Assembly: GCF_000341185.1 (NCBI RefSeq)
Contig: NZ_ANBH01000322.1
Span: 10,897-44,794 of the forward strand
Direction of reading: 5' to 3'
Length of the DNA: 33,898 nucleotides
DNA from: Nocardiopsis chromatogenes YIM 90109
Lineage (GTDB): Bacteria; Actinomycetota; Actinomycetes; Streptosporangiales; Streptosporangiaceae
Both the position numbers and the translations under genes were made by a program. Numbering within the stretch: the stretch's first letter is position 1; each line of letters opens with the position of its first letter. The notes under the pieces are model-generated. The model saw only the letters and a list, made by a program, of their open reading frames with translations, was not told where the DNA came from and did no database searches. This document shows, piece after piece, positions 16,256 through 24,932 of this stretch.

Positions 16256-16269
16256 ACCAAACGATTGTT
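16256..16269. promoter_or_regulatory. Probable KstR2 operator (ipdF/fadE divergent promoter)
   Basis: ACCAAACGATTGTT has the A-n-C-A-A ... T-T-G-n-T symmetry of KstR2 boxes. On the minus strand it continues into TAGAAAGAA in the same way as the site at 9073. Over 23 bases the two sites differ at essentially one internal position plus a flanking base. It is 13 bases from the ipdF ATG and 75 bases before the fadE ATG. Confidence 0.75.
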
Positions 16270-16344
16270 AGAAAGAATGAGCGGACAGCACCCCAGCGAT
16301 CGGGCCCCGGCCGACCGGGCCCCGGCCACCGGAAGGGGCCGCGC

Positions 16345-17508
16345 ATGGACCTCGACCCGACCCCCGCCCAGCGCGCCTTCCGCGACGAGGTGCGCGACTG
16401 GCTGCGCCGCAACGCCCCCGCCGCCCCGCTGCCGCCCATGGACGGCGCCGAGGGCTTCGCGGCCCACCGCGACTGGGAGCGCGCCCTGGCACGGGCCCAC
16501 CTGTCGGCCGTCACCTGGCCGACCCGCTACGGCGGCCGCGCCGCCGGGCCCGTCGAAGGGCTGCTCTTCGACGAGGAGTACCACGCGGCGGGCGCGCCCG
16601 AGCGCGTCTCCCAGAACGGCATCGGCCTGCTGGCCCCCACGCTCCTGGCGCACGGCACCCCCGAGCAGTGCGCGCGGGTGCTGCCCCCGATGGCCTCCGG
16701 GGAGGTGGTCTGGGCGCAGGCGTGGTCCGAGCCCGGGGCCGGGAGCGACCTGGCCGCCATCCGCTCCCGCGCCGAACGCGCCGAGGACCCCGGCCGCGGC
16801 CCCGGCTGGCTCCTGCACGGCCAGAAGACCTGGAGCTCGCGCGCCGCCTTCGCCGACCGCGGATTCGGGCTCTTCCGCACCTCCCCCGAGCGCCACCGCG
16901 GCCTGACGTACCTGATGTTCCCCCTGGACGCCCCCGGGCTGACCCGCCGCCCCATCGGCCGCCTGGACGGCCGCCCGGCCTTCGCCGAGCTGTTCTTCGA
17001 CGGGGTGTTCGTGCCCGACGCCGATGTCATCGGCGCCCCCGGCGACGGGTGGCGGATCGCCATGGGCACCGCCGCCGGTGAGCGCGGGACCGGCCTGCGC
17101 GGCCCCGGCCGGTTCCTGGCCTCCGCCCACCGGCTGGCGGCGCTGCGCCGGGAGCGCGGGCGGGACGGCGCCGATGCCGCGCACGGCGCGGCGGCCGACC
17201 GCGTCGCCCGCGCGTGGATCGGCGCCCAGGCCTACCGGCTGCACGCCTACGCCGCCGCCTGCGCGGAGGGGCCCCCGGACGCGGGCGAGGCCAGCATGAA
17301 CAAGCTGTTCTGGTCCGAGCTCGACACCGGCCTGCACGAGACCGCGCTGGACCTGCTCGGCCCGGAGGCCGAACTCGACGGGCCGTGGATGCGCGGCCAC
17401 GTGTTCTCCCTGGCCGGGCCCGTCTACGCCGGGACCAACGAGATCCAGCGCGACATCGTCGCCGAACGCGTGCTGGGCCTGCCCCGGCCGCGGAGGAGGG
17501 AGGGCTGA
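16345..17508 (+). CDS. Acyl-CoA dehydrogenase large subunit, FadE31/FadE30-like
   Basis: This is a 387-residue flavin-dependent acyl-CoA dehydrogenase. Visible motifs are WAQAWSEPGAGSDLA (FAD/substrate loop), GQKTWSS, GAPGDGW, YAGTNEIQRDIVAERVLG at the C-terminus, and a candidate catalytic base Glu246 in AAGERG. This corresponds to the base position used by heteromeric steroid dehydrogenases such as ChsE4, because the YEGT-type glutamate is replaced (YAGT). The ATG at 16345 has GGAAGGGG 6 bases upstream. The stop overlaps the next start (TGATG), implying an alpha2beta2 heteromer with the downstream subunit, as for FadE31-FadE32/33. It probably dehydrogenates a C/D-ring intermediate. Confidence 0.85.
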   Translation: MDLDPTPAQRAFRDEVRDWLRRNAPAAPLPPMDGAEGFAAHRDWERALARAHLSAVTWPTRYGGRAAGPVEGLLFDEEYHAAGAPERVSQNGIGLLAPTLLAHGTPEQCARVLPPMASGEVVWAQAWSEPGAGSDLAAIRSRAERAEDPGRGPGWLLHGQKTWSSRAAFADRGFGLFRTSPERHRGLTYLMFPLDAPGLTRRPIGRLDGRPAFAELFFDGVFVPDADVIGAPGDGWRIAMGTAAGERGTGLRGPGRFLASAHRLAALRRERGRDGADAAHGAAADRVARAWIGAQAYRLHAYAAACAEGPPDAGEASMNKLFWSELDTGLHETALDLLGPEAELDGPWMRGHVFSLAGPVYAGTNEIQRDIVAERVLGLPRPRRREG

Positions 17509-18629
17509 TGCGCTTCGCCCCCACCCGCGAGCAGCGCCTGTTCTCCCGCACCCTGGACGCCCTGCTGGGCTCCGGGGAGCCGGGGGCGGCCGCGCGCTCC
17601 TGGTCGCGCGGCGACCGCGGCCCCGGCGAGCGGCTGTGGCGCGGGCTCGCCGAGGCCGGCCTGTTCGGCCTGGCCGTGCCCGAGGAGCACGGCGGCGCGG
17701 GCCTGCGGCCGGTCGAACTCGCCCTGGGCATGGTCGAGGCCGGGAGGCACGCGGCCCCCGGCCCCCTGGTCGAGACGGCGGCCGCGGCGGTCCTGCTCGG
17801 CGGGGCGCCCGCGGCGCGGATCGCCGAAGGGGACCTGGCGGTCTCGCTGGCCGTCCCGCCGTGGGCGCCGCACGCCCTGGACGCCGACTGGGCCGGGACG
17901 GTCCTCATCCTGGAAGGCGGGTCCCTCCGCGCCGCCGAGCCCGTGGAGGCCCTGGAGTCGCTGGACCCGGCCAGGAAGCCGTGGCGGGTGCGGGCGGCCG
18001 CTCCCCTACCGGGCGGTCCGCCCGACGGCCCGCCCGAGAGCCTGCCCGACAGCCCGCCCCACGGCACGGCCGCCGTCGCGTTCGACCTGGCCGTCCTGTG
18101 CTGCGCCGCCCAGGCGCTCGGCGTCGGGGAGCGGCTGCTGGAGGCCACCGTCGAGCACGTGAGGACCCGGCACCAGTTCGGCCAGGCCGTCGGCGGGTTC
18201 CAGGCGGTGCGCCACCGGCTGGCCGATACCGCGACCGCCCTGCACTTCGCCCGCCCGCTCGTCCTGGGGGCCGCGGCCGCGTTCGGGCCCGACGCTCCAC
18301 CGGACGGCGGCGGGGCGCAGGACAGGGCGGCCGACACCGTGGCCGACACCATGACCGACGCCGTGGCCGACGAGACGGCCGACGCGGCATCCCCGCCCGC
18401 CCTCGTGCGCGCCCGGGACGTCTCCGCCGCCAAGGCCGCCGCCTGCGACGCCGCCCATACCGCCGCACGGACCGCCCTGCAGCTGCACGGCGCCATCGGC
18501 TATACGGACGAGTTCCCGCCCTCCCTGTGGATCCGCAAGGCGCACGTCCTGCGCCGCGCCTGGGGCTCCCCGGCCGCGCACCGCGCCCGCGTCCTGCACG
18601 CCCTGGACCGGGCGGACGCCCACCGGTGA
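17508..18629 (+). CDS. Acyl-CoA dehydrogenase small/second subunit, FadE32/33-like
   Basis: This is a 373-residue acyl-CoA dehydrogenase homologue and the likely non-catalytic partner of the preceding subunit. Conserved segments are WRGLAEAGLFGLAVPEEHGG, TRHQFGQAVGGFQAVRHRLA and LQLHGAIGYTDE near the C-terminus. The catalytic-base position lacks an obvious Glu. Two insertions are odd: a Pro/Gly/Ser loop (PPDGPPESLPDSPP, DNA about 18016-18060) and an Asp/Ala/Thr-rich repeat-like stretch (ADTVADTMTDAVADETADAA, DNA about 18329-18390). They make it longer than mycobacterial FadE32/33 (about 320 residues). The ATG shares one base with the upstream TGA. Confidence 0.85.
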   Translation: MRFAPTREQRLFSRTLDALLGSGEPGAAARSWSRGDRGPGERLWRGLAEAGLFGLAVPEEHGGAGLRPVELALGMVEAGRHAAPGPLVETAAAAVLLGGAPAARIAEGDLAVSLAVPPWAPHALDADWAGTVLILEGGSLRAAEPVEALESLDPARKPWRVRAAAPLPGGPPDGPPESLPDSPPHGTAAVAFDLAVLCCAAQALGVGERLLEATVEHVRTRHQFGQAVGGFQAVRHRLADTATALHFARPLVLGAAAAFGPDAPPDGGGAQDRAADTVADTMTDAVADETADAASPPALVRARDVSAAKAAACDAAHTAARTALQLHGAIGYTDEFPPSLWIRKAHVLRRAWGSPAAHRARVLHALDRADAHR

Positions 18630-18632
18630 CCC

Positions 18633-18659
18633 CGGCGGTGGCCGCCGCGGCCACCGGCG
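18633..18659. terminator. Hairpin between convergent genes
   Basis: An 8-bp perfect stem CGGTGGCC/GGCCACCG (18636-18643 with 18649-18656) has a 5-base loop. Further G-C pairs are possible beyond one mismatch. It lies between the fadE pair stop (18629) and the convergent phospholipase D stop (18672). It has no T-run, so it is a weak or bidirectional terminator candidate. Confidence 0.45.
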
Positions 18660-18671
18660 CGGGGCCGCCGG

Positions 18672-19910
18672 TCAGAAGAACGGGCGCAGCGGCCCGATGA
18701 TGCGCTCGGTGAGCTTGGCCAGCAGCGGCCTCCGGCTCCACGCCGCCTCGCTCAGCGGAACCGCGTTGGCGATGTCGTTGGCGAAGATCTCCTCCAGGTG
18801 GCGCGCCATCCCGTCGTCGAAGATCTCCACGTTGATCTCGTGGTTGCCGGTCAGGCTCAGCCGGTCCACGTTGGCGGTGCCCACGGTGGACCAGCGCCCG
18901 TCGATGGTCGCGGTCTTGGCGTGCACCATGGCGTCCTGGAAGCGCCACAGCGTCACCCCGCCCCGCAGCAGCGAGGCGTACAGCCCGCGGGACAGCCAGT
19001 CGGCGATCACGTGGTTGGACTCGTCCGGGACCAGGACCCGCACGTCCACCCCGCGCCGGGCGGCCGCCGCCAGCGCGTCCAGGATCTCCCGGTCCGGCAG
19101 GAAGTAGGCCTGGGTGATGTAGATGTGCTCGCGCGCCCGGTCGATCGCGTCCAGGTACATGCCCCGGATCGGGTAGACCAGCAGGTCCGGCTGGTTGCGC
19201 TGGGAGCGCACCGCCGGGGTCCACTGCGCCCGGCCGAACGCCGACAGCCGCGGGTGCCCCGCCCGCCGGTGCCGGTTCCAGAACTCGCAGAACGCGTTCT
19301 CCAGCTCCCAGACCGCCGGGCCCACCATGCGCAGGTGGGTGTCGCGCCACTCGGTGGCGTAGGCCGACCCCACGTTGTAGCCGCCGACGAAGCCGACCTC
19401 GCCGTCCACCGACAGGATCTTGCGGTGGTCGCGCCCGAGCTTGCGCACGTCCAGCAGCAGCACACCCGGGTGCACCACCGGGAACCGCAGCACGTGCACC
19501 GACGGCGGGAAGCGGAAGAAGGAGCGGGGCACGACGAGGTTGGCGAACCCGTCGTAGATGACGTGGACCTCCACGCCCCGCTCGGCGGCGGCGATCAGCT
19601 CCCGCTTGAAGCGCCGCCCGACCTGGTCGCCCTTGATGATGTAGGACTCGAACAGGATCCGGGTGCGGGCCCCCCGGATCGCCTCCAGCATGTCGGAGAA
19701 CAGGTCCTCGCCGTAGGTGTAGGTGGTCACCAGCGTCTCGCCGACCGGCAGCTCCTTGGGCGCGGTCCGGGGGAAGTGCGCCCGGCGCGGGCGCACCCGC
19801 TTGCGCCACAGGTCGATGCCGACCAGCCCGAGGACCGCGGCCGCCTGGGCCGCCAGCAGCGCCGCGACCACCCGCTTGACGACGGTGATGACCGTGGATC
19901 TTCGTACCAT
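18672..19910 (-). CDS. Phospholipase D / cardiolipin synthase family protein
   Basis: This is a 412-residue membrane-anchored PLD-superfamily enzyme. One N-terminal membrane helix (about residues 14-34, VAALLAAQAAAVLGLVGIDL) is followed by two HKD catalytic motifs: His162-Lys164-Asp169 in GRDHRKILSVDG and His330-Lys332-Asp337 in MVHAKTATIDG. Both GG/GT-N signature extensions are present (GGYNVG, GTANVD). Two-HKD enzymes of this length with an N-terminal anchor usually act as cardiolipin synthases or phosphatidyltransferases in actinomycetes; substrate use is not proven. GGAG lies 9 bases before the ATG. The gene is independent of the steroid cluster. Confidence 0.85.
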   Translation of the reverse strand: MVRRSTVITVVKRVVAALLAAQAAAVLGLVGIDLWRKRVRPRRAHFPRTAPKELPVGETLVTTYTYGEDLFSDMLEAIRGARTRILFESYIIKGDQVGRRFKRELIAAAERGVEVHVIYDGFANLVVPRSFFRFPPSVHVLRFPVVHPGVLLLDVRKLGRDHRKILSVDGEVGFVGGYNVGSAYATEWRDTHLRMVGPAVWELENAFCEFWNRHRRAGHPRLSAFGRAQWTPAVRSQRNQPDLLVYPIRGMYLDAIDRAREHIYITQAYFLPDREILDALAAAARRGVDVRVLVPDESNHVIADWLSRGLYASLLRGGVTLWRFQDAMVHAKTATIDGRWSTVGTANVDRLSLTGNHEINVEIFDDGMARHLEEIFANDIANAVPLSEAAWSRRPLLAKLTERIIGPLRPFF

Positions 19911-19997
19911 TGCGTCAGTCTCCGGTCCCTGCCCGACCGGCGTCGGACGGGCACCAAGCTACCGTTCGGGGCCGCCCGCGCCGCGGACCCCGACACG

Positions 19998-20034
19998 CCC
20001 GTGTCCCCCGCCGCGCAGCGGAGGGGGACACGGG
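19998..20034 (-). terminator. Strong hairpin after thrS
   Basis: A long stem CCCGTGTCCCCC/GGGGGACACGGG (12 bp) continues past one G-A mismatch into CCGC/GCGG with a GCA loop. This gives 16 pairs in all. It is located 34-70 bases beyond the thrS stop in the direction of thrS transcription and before the phospholipase D gene start. No T-run is present, as is common in high-GC actinomycetes. Confidence 0.7.
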
Positions 20035-20067
20035 GCCGGGTCCGGGCGGCGGGGCCGCCGCCGGGGG

Positions 20068-22041
20068 CTACCGCCGCTCGCGGACGGCGGCCAGGATCTC
20101 CTCGGCCGCCTCGTCCAGCGGCACGCCGTTCTTCTGCGATCCGTCCCGGTAACGGAAGGACACGGCGCCCTTGGCGATGTCCTCGTCCCCGGCCAACAGC
20201 ATGAAGGGCACCTTCTGCTTCTGGGCGTTGCGGATCTTCTTCTGCATCCGGTCGTCGCTCGAGTCGACGTCGATGCGCAGGCCCTCGCCGCGCAGCCGCT
20301 CGGCGAACCGCTCCAGGTACGGCACGTGCTCGTCGGCGATCGGGATGCCGACCGCCTGCACCGGGGCCAGCCAGGCCGGGAACGCCCCGGCGTAGTGCTC
20401 CAGCAGCACGGCGAAGAACCGCTCGATCGAGCCGAACAGCGCGCGGTGGATGACGACCGGCTGCTGCCGGGTGCCGTCCGCCGCGGTGAACTCCAGGTCG
20501 AAGCGCTCGGGCATGTTGAAGTCGACCTGGATGGTCGACATCTGCCAGGTGCGGCCGATGGCGTCGCGCGCCTGGACCGAGATCTTCGGGCCGTAGAAGG
20601 CGGCCCCGGCCGGGTCCAGGACCAGCTCCAGGCCCTGCTTCTCGGCGGCGGCGCGCAGGGCCTCGGTGGACTCCTCCCACACCTCGTCGGTGCCGACGTA
20701 CTTCTCCGGGTCCTTGGTGGACAGCTCCAGGTAGAAGTCGTCCAGGCCGTAGTCGCGCAGCAGGTCCAGCACGAAGGTCAGCAGCGAGTCGAGCTCGCCG
20801 GCCATCTGCTCCTTGCTGCAGTAGATGTGCGCGTCGTCCTGGGTGAAGCCGCGGGCCCGGGTCAGGCCGTGCACCACGCCGGACTTCTCGTACCGGTAGA
20901 CGGTCCCGAACTCGAACAGGCGCATCGGCAGCTCCCGGTAGGAGCGCCCGCGCGCGTCGAAGATCAGGTGGTGCATCGGGCAGTTCATCGGCTTGAGGTA
21001 GTAGTCCACCCCGCCGTCGAGCTGCATGGGCGGGTACATGCCGTCGGCGTACCAGTCCAGGTGGCCCGACTTCTCGAACAGCTTGGCCTTGGTGGCGTGC
21101 GGGGTGTTGACGAACTCGTACCCCGCCTGCTCGTGCCGCCTGCGGGAGTAGTCCTCCATCTCCTTGCGGATCACCCCGCCCTTGGGGTGGAAGACCGCCA
21201 GGCCCGACCCGATCTCGTCGGGGAAGGAGAACAGGTCCAGCTCGGTGCCGAGCTTGCGGTGGTCGCGCTTCTCGGCCTCCTCTAGGAAGGTCAGGTACGC
21301 CTTGAGAGCGTCCTTGGTCTCCCAGGCGGTGCCGTAGATGCGCTGGAGCTGCGGGTTGGTCTCCTTGCCGCGCCAGTAGGCGGCGGCCGACCGCATCAGC
21401 TTGAAGGCCGGGATCGCCTTGGTGGTGGGCAGGTGCGGGCCCCGGCACAGGTCCTTCCAGCACAGCTCGCCGGTGCGGGGGTGCACGTTGTCGTAGATGG
21501 TCAGGCCGCCCTCGCCGACCTCGACCGAGGCCCCGTCGGCGGCCTGGTCCGCGCCGCTCTTGAGGCCGATGAGCTCCATCTTGTAGGGCTCGGTCGCCAG
21601 CTCCTCGCGGGCCCCGTCGTCGGTGACCTCGCGGCGGTCGAAGCGCTGGCCCTGCTTGACGATCTCCTGCATCTTCTTCTCAAGACGCTTGAGGTCGCTC
21701 GGGGTGAAGGGCTCGGCGACGTCGAAGTCGTAGTAGAAGCCGTTCTCCACGGGCGGGCCGATGCCCAGCTTGGCCTCGGGGAACAGCTCCTGGACGGCCT
21801 GGGCGAGCACGTGCGCCGCGGAGTGGCGCAGGATGGCGCGGCCGTCCTCGGAGGAGATCTCCACGGGCTCGACCGCGTCCCCCTCGGACAGCTCCCAGGC
21901 GAGGTCGCGCAGCTCCCCGCCGACGCGCGCGGCGATCACGGTCCGGCCGTCCGCCTCCAACGCCTGGCCGGCCGTCGTCCCCGCCGCCACCGAACGCTCG
22001 GTTCCGGCGAGGGTGATACGCAGCTCTGGCACGGCGGACAC
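20068..22041 (-). CDS. thrS: Threonyl-tRNA synthetase
   Basis: This is a 657-residue class II aminoacyl-tRNA synthetase that charges tRNA-Thr with threonine. The domain order is normal. An N-terminal TGS-like domain is followed by the editing/SAD domain ([20 protein letters not shown]; HxxxH metal site). The class II catalytic core has zinc ligands in MNCPMHH, in the [18 protein letters not shown] motif 2 region and in [14 protein letters not shown] (motif 3). The C-terminal anticodon-binding domain ends in [20 protein letters not shown] chose the GTG at 22041: AAGGAG lies 5 bases upstream, and the length matches the family. The ORF can be extended far upstream but only through antisense of the next gene. 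Confidence 0.97.
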   Translation of the reverse strand: MSAVPELRITLAGTERSVAAGTTAGQALEADGRTVIAARVGGELRDLAWELSEGDAVEPVEISSEDGRAILRHSAAHVLAQAVQELFPEAKLGIGPPVENGFYYDFDVAEPFTPSDLKRLEKKMQEIVKQGQRFDRREVTDDGAREELATEPYKMELIGLKSGADQAADGASVEVGEGGLTIYDNVHPRTGELCWKDLCRGPHLPTTKAIPAFKLMRSAAAYWRGKETNPQLQRIYGTAWETKDALKAYLTFLEEAEKRDHRKLGTELDLFSFPDEIGSGLAVFHPKGGVIRKEMEDYSRRRHEQAGYEFVNTPHATKAKLFEKSGHLDWYADGMYPPMQLDGGVDYYLKPMNCPMHHLIFDARGRSYRELPMRLFEFGTVYRYEKSGVVHGLTRARGFTQDDAHIYCSKEQMAGELDSLLTFVLDLLRDYGLDDFYLELSTKDPEKYVGTDEVWEESTEALRAAAEKQGLELVLDPAGAAFYGPKISVQARDAIGRTWQMSTIQVDFNMPERFDLEFTAADGTRQQPVVIHRALFGSIERFFAVLLEHYAGAFPAWLAPVQAVGIPIADEHVPYLERFAERLRGEGLRIDVDSSDDRMQKKIRNAQKQKVPFMLLAGDEDIAKGAVSFRYRDGSQKNGVPLDEAAEEILAAVRERR

Positions 22042-22263
22042 GGTGGCTCCTTGTCTCGGTGTTCGTGGCGGGGAGGGGCCGGGCGCGCTGAATTCCGGCC
22101 GCGCGCCGCCTCCCACGCACGATGCTATCGGTTGGCCGGGCCCCGACCGGCCGCTCCGCGCGGATCGCGGAGGGGTACCGCGAGCGCCCGCACGGGTATG
22201 CAACCCGCGGAGGTGGAAACCGGACACCGGTGGACACTCGGTAGGAACAGGGGGGGGCGCGGA

Positions 22264-23430
22264 GTGCGCATCGTGATCGTGGGGGCGGGCATCGCCGGAC
22301 TGGCGCTGGCGCTGGCCCTGCACCGCTCGGGTCGGCGCTGCGTGGTGCTGGAGCAGTCCCGCGGGTTCGCGCCGGTCGGTGCCGGGGTGCAGCTGGCCCC
22401 CAACGCCTCGCGGCTGCTGCTGCGGCTGGGCCTGGGCGAGCGGCTGGCCGAGGTGTCGGTCCGCCCGGCCCGGCGGGAGGTGCTGGAGGGCACCGACGGG
22501 CGGCTGCTGCACACCACTGCGCTGGGCGAGGAGGCGGAGAAGCGCTACGGCGCCCCCTTCTACACGCTCCTCCGCTCCGACCTGCACGCCCTGCTGCTGG
22601 AGGCGGTGCCCGAGGGGACGGTGCGCACCGAGCACTACGTCACCGACATCCTGGAGAACAGCGATGAGGTGGCGCTGCACTGCGCCGACGGGCGCCAGGT
22701 GCACGGGGACGTGGCGATCGGCGCGGACGGGGTGCACTCGTCGGTGCGGGCGCTGCTGCGGCCCGAGCACCAGCGGCCCTCGGGGCTGAGCGTCTACCGC
22801 GGCCTGGTGCCCGCGTCGGAGGCGCCCGAGGCCACGGCCGAGCCGGGGGTGCGGGTGTGGATCGGGCCGGACCGGTACTTCGCCCGGTACCCGGTGTCCG
22901 GGGGGTGGCGGGTCAGCTTCAACGCGATGGTGCCCGCGCACGGGCCGGGGCCCGGTTCGTGGACGGCGGGCGGGCGCGTGGAGGTGCTCAACCGGGCCTT
23001 CGAGGGGTGGGCGCCGGAGGTGCTGGAGACCGTGGCCGCCGCCCAGTGGGTCGGCGAGTGGGGGCTGCAGGACCATGCCCCCGTCCCGGCGTGGACCAGC
23101 GGGCGGGTGGCCCTGGTGGGCGACGCCGCCCACCCGATGCTCCCCTTCTTCGCCCAGGGGGCCGACCAGGCCGTGGAGGACGCGGTGGTTCTGGCGCGCT
23201 GCCTGCGCGGGGCCACGGCGCTGACGGCGGGTCGGGCGCTGTCGCGGTACGCGGCGGCGCGCCGCGCGCGTACGGACCGCATCCACGCCCTGGGGCGCAG
23301 CTCCATGGAGGTGCTGGTGCGGGAGGGCGCCGCGCCCGACGGCCGGCCCCGGCTGCTGGCCGACGTCGAGATGGAGAACGCGGACTGGGTGTACGGGCAC
23401 GACGCGGGCGAAGAGGCGCCGTCAGCGTGA
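22264..23430 (+). CDS. FAD-dependent monooxygenase (salicylate hydroxylase-like)
   Basis: This is a 388-residue class A flavoprotein hydroxylase of the NahG/PHBH superfamily. The FAD Rossmann motif [18 protein letters not shown] spans 6-23, the DG motif GADGVHS 153-159, and the FAD ribityl motif [20 protein letters not shown] begins at 286. No C-terminal extra domain or membrane segment is present. It probably hydroxylates a small aromatic acid with NAD(P)H; the substrate is unknown. The GTG at 22264 begins directly at the first strand. An in-frame ATG at 22198 would add 22 residues without similarity to the fold. It is divergent from thrS and followed by an unrelated membrane protein. Confidence 0.85.
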   Translation: MRIVIVGAGIAGLALALALHRSGRRCVVLEQSRGFAPVGAGVQLAPNASRLLLRLGLGERLAEVSVRPARREVLEGTDGRLLHTTALGEEAEKRYGAPFYTLLRSDLHALLLEAVPEGTVRTEHYVTDILENSDEVALHCADGRQVHGDVAIGADGVHSSVRALLRPEHQRPSGLSVYRGLVPASEAPEATAEPGVRVWIGPDRYFARYPVSGGWRVSFNAMVPAHGPGPGSWTAGGRVEVLNRAFEGWAPEVLETVAAAQWVGEWGLQDHAPVPAWTSGRVALVGDAAHPMLPFFAQGADQAVEDAVVLARCLRGATALTAGRALSRYAAARRARTDRIHALGRSSMEVLVREGAAPDGRPRLLADVEMENADWVYGHDAGEEAPSA

Positions 23431-23608
23431 GGCGCGGGGCGCGTGTGGCGCCGGGGGCGGCAGGGGTTCGGGTGGCGCCGCGCCTTCGCCGGTACCGGCC
23501 CCGGAGGGGCCCAGACACGCCGAATCGCGACGGTGTTCGCGCCGGTCAGCATCGGATTCATGGTCACGTCCCGATACCCGGGCTTGATCGGGCCGATATC
23601 CTCTGCGC

Positions 23609-23998
23609 ATGCCCAAGACCCCACTGACCGGCCTCGAAGACCAGCCGGATCCGTCGGGATCGCGCCCCTCGCCCGCACGAACGCGCCGCTGGCGCCGGTT
23701 CCGGGCACGATTGCGCGTGTGGCGGATGCGCATGCACGCCCATCCCGTCCTCCATGTGACCTGGCGGACGCTGGTGACCATCGTCGGCGGGGCCGTGCTC
23801 ATCGCCGGGATCATCATGAGCGTGACCCCGGGCCCCGGGGCCGCGGGCATCGTTCTCGGGCTGGCGATCCTCGCGACCGAGTACGCCTGGGCGCGGGGGC
23901 TGCTGCACCGTGCGCGCATGTGGGCGCGCCGCGCCAAGAAGGTCGCGATGGAGGCGGACCGCAAGCGGCGCGAGAGGCGCGCCCGGAAGGGCCGCTGA
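23609..23998 (+). CDS. PGPGW-type small membrane protein (TIGR02611-like)
   Basis: This is a 129-residue integral membrane protein of unknown function. Two hydrophobic segments (about residues 51-68, TWRTLVTIVGGAVLIAGI, and 76-92, GAAGIVLGLAILATEYA) flank the family signature VTPGPGAAG. A strongly basic N-terminal region and a basic C-terminal tail (KVAMEADRKRRERRARKGR) lie on the cytoplasmic side. The family is widespread in actinobacteria and often named only by its PGPGW motif. Here the W/Y position reads EYAWARG. The ATG at 23609 has no strong ribosome site nearby. A hairpin at 24100 probably ends the transcript. Confidence 0.8.
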   Translation: MPKTPLTGLEDQPDPSGSRPSPARTRRWRRFRARLRVWRMRMHAHPVLHVTWRTLVTIVGGAVLIAGIIMSVTPGPGAAGIVLGLAILATEYAWARGLLHRARMWARRAKKVAMEADRKRRERRARKGR

Positions 23999-24371
23999 GC
24001 CCTGCCGGAGACCGCTGAGAACCGCGCACGGACGGCCGATGCGCGCTTCGGGGGGACGTTCTCCCCCGAGTGCGCCGCGAACACCTGGAGAGGGCCGACA
24101 ACGCCCGGGAGGGGCGTTCGGGGATTCGGGCCGTATGTTTCCGCGGGGTATCCGCCCCCAATGGCCCGTGGACCGCCTCTGGCTCCCCAGGAGACGTGTT
24201 GCGCACCTCACCGGGGTAGAGGCCGAACCGTTCGGCTCCAACGCTGGTCCGAACGTGTGGAAGGAACCGTCGGCGGACCCGCGCGCGGCGGCCGCCCCGG
24301 GCTCCGGTCGACGCCGTCCGGGGGGCGGTCCCGGCGGCACGGTGTCCGGCGGGCAGGCCGAAACCTCAACG
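23999..24371. other. Intergenic region between PGPGW gene and tRNA-Val
   Basis: No gene was recognised. It holds a perfect 7-bp hairpin AACGCCC/GGGCGTT with a 5-base loop at 24100-24118, a plausible terminator for the upstream membrane protein gene. Open frames crossing it have no coding character. Confidence 0.5.
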
Positions 24372-24404
24372 AAAAAGGCCGACTCCGTGGGAACGGAGCC
24401 GACC
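24372..24404 (-). terminator. Rho-independent terminator of tRNA-Val(CAC)
   Basis: On the minus strand the stem GGTCGGCTCCGT pairs with ACGGAGTCGGCC around a TCCC loop. It has 12 pairs, two of them G-U, and is followed directly by TTTTT. It begins 12 bases after the tRNA 3' end. This is the only classical T-tailed terminator I found in the window. Confidence 0.9.
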
Positions 24405-24415
24405 TTGATCCGGAG

Positions 24416-24489
24416 TGGGCGATACTGGACTCGAACCAGTGACCTCGTCGGTGTGAACGACGCGCTCTAGCCAACTGAGCTAATCGCCC
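24416..24489 (-). tRNA. tRNA-Val (anticodon CAC)
   Basis: This is a 74-nt cloverleaf on the minus strand. The acceptor stem is GGGCGAT/ATCGCCC with discriminator A. The D-stem is GCTC/GAGC. The anticodon stem is CGTCG/CGACG with loop TTCACAC, giving anticodon CAC (valine GUG codons). The T-arm is ACTGG/CCAGT with TTCGAGT. The 3' CCA is not encoded. A GCTAGAGTT element about 40 bases upstream (24530-24535 as TAGAGT) also occurs before the tRNA-Gly cluster. Confidence 0.95.
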
Positions 24490-24932
24490 CGGGTGTCTCC
24501 CCGCCTGTCCGGCGGGGCGAACAAGGAAAACTCTAGCGCATCCGACGGGGTGCTCGCGCAACCCGAGCGTCCCAGAAGGGCGGCCCGGGGTGTGATCGAG
24601 GTCTCATCACCGGTGCCGCCCGGCCGCTCCAAGGGCGCGCAAAACGTGAAACCCCTTCGGTAAAGGGGATGTGAACGGCCGGTGGCGGCGGGGCCCACCC
24701 GACACGTCCCCGCACGTGACGCGGCACACAGATCATCCGGAAATTCCTGGTTTCCGCAGCTCATTACAGTGACGGAGGGTCGGCGAGGCTCCGCTTGGGC
24801 ATCTCTTGGCGATCCGATGGCAAAAAGTCCCGCGGTTACGCGTCATACATCGCGGACGGCCGCGTTGGAGCGGGTGAGACGGCACTACGGACCCGCACCC
24901 CGCGGGGCCGGACGAGAAAAGGTTTGGCGAAC
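24490..24932. other. Intergenic region between tRNA-Val and ssgB
   Basis: No gene is recognised. It contains a 7-bp hairpin CCCCGCC/GGCGGGG (24499-24517) in the tRNA leader. The tRNA -10-like TAGAGT lies on the minus strand at 24530-24535. A further hairpin CCCCTT/AAGGGG (24652-24668) lies upstream of ssgB. The hairpin could be a leader structure of ssgB or a terminator remnant; I see no clear -35/-10 pair for ssgB. Confidence 0.5.

Noticed and set aside
22042-22260. T-box leader upstream of thrS
   Set aside because: No specifier loop or T-box consensus could be seen in the short region before the GTG start.
22042-23400. N-terminal extension of thrS to 23400
   Set aside because: The extension is antisense to the FAD monooxygenase gene. 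ThrS length and the AAGGAG before the GTG at 22041 fix the start.
22264-23430. FAD monooxygenase as a steroid ring hydroxylase of the KstR/KstR2 pathway
   Set aside because: It belongs to the salicylate-hydroxylase-like class A family, lies outside the operator-controlled cluster and has no KstR2-like site upstream.
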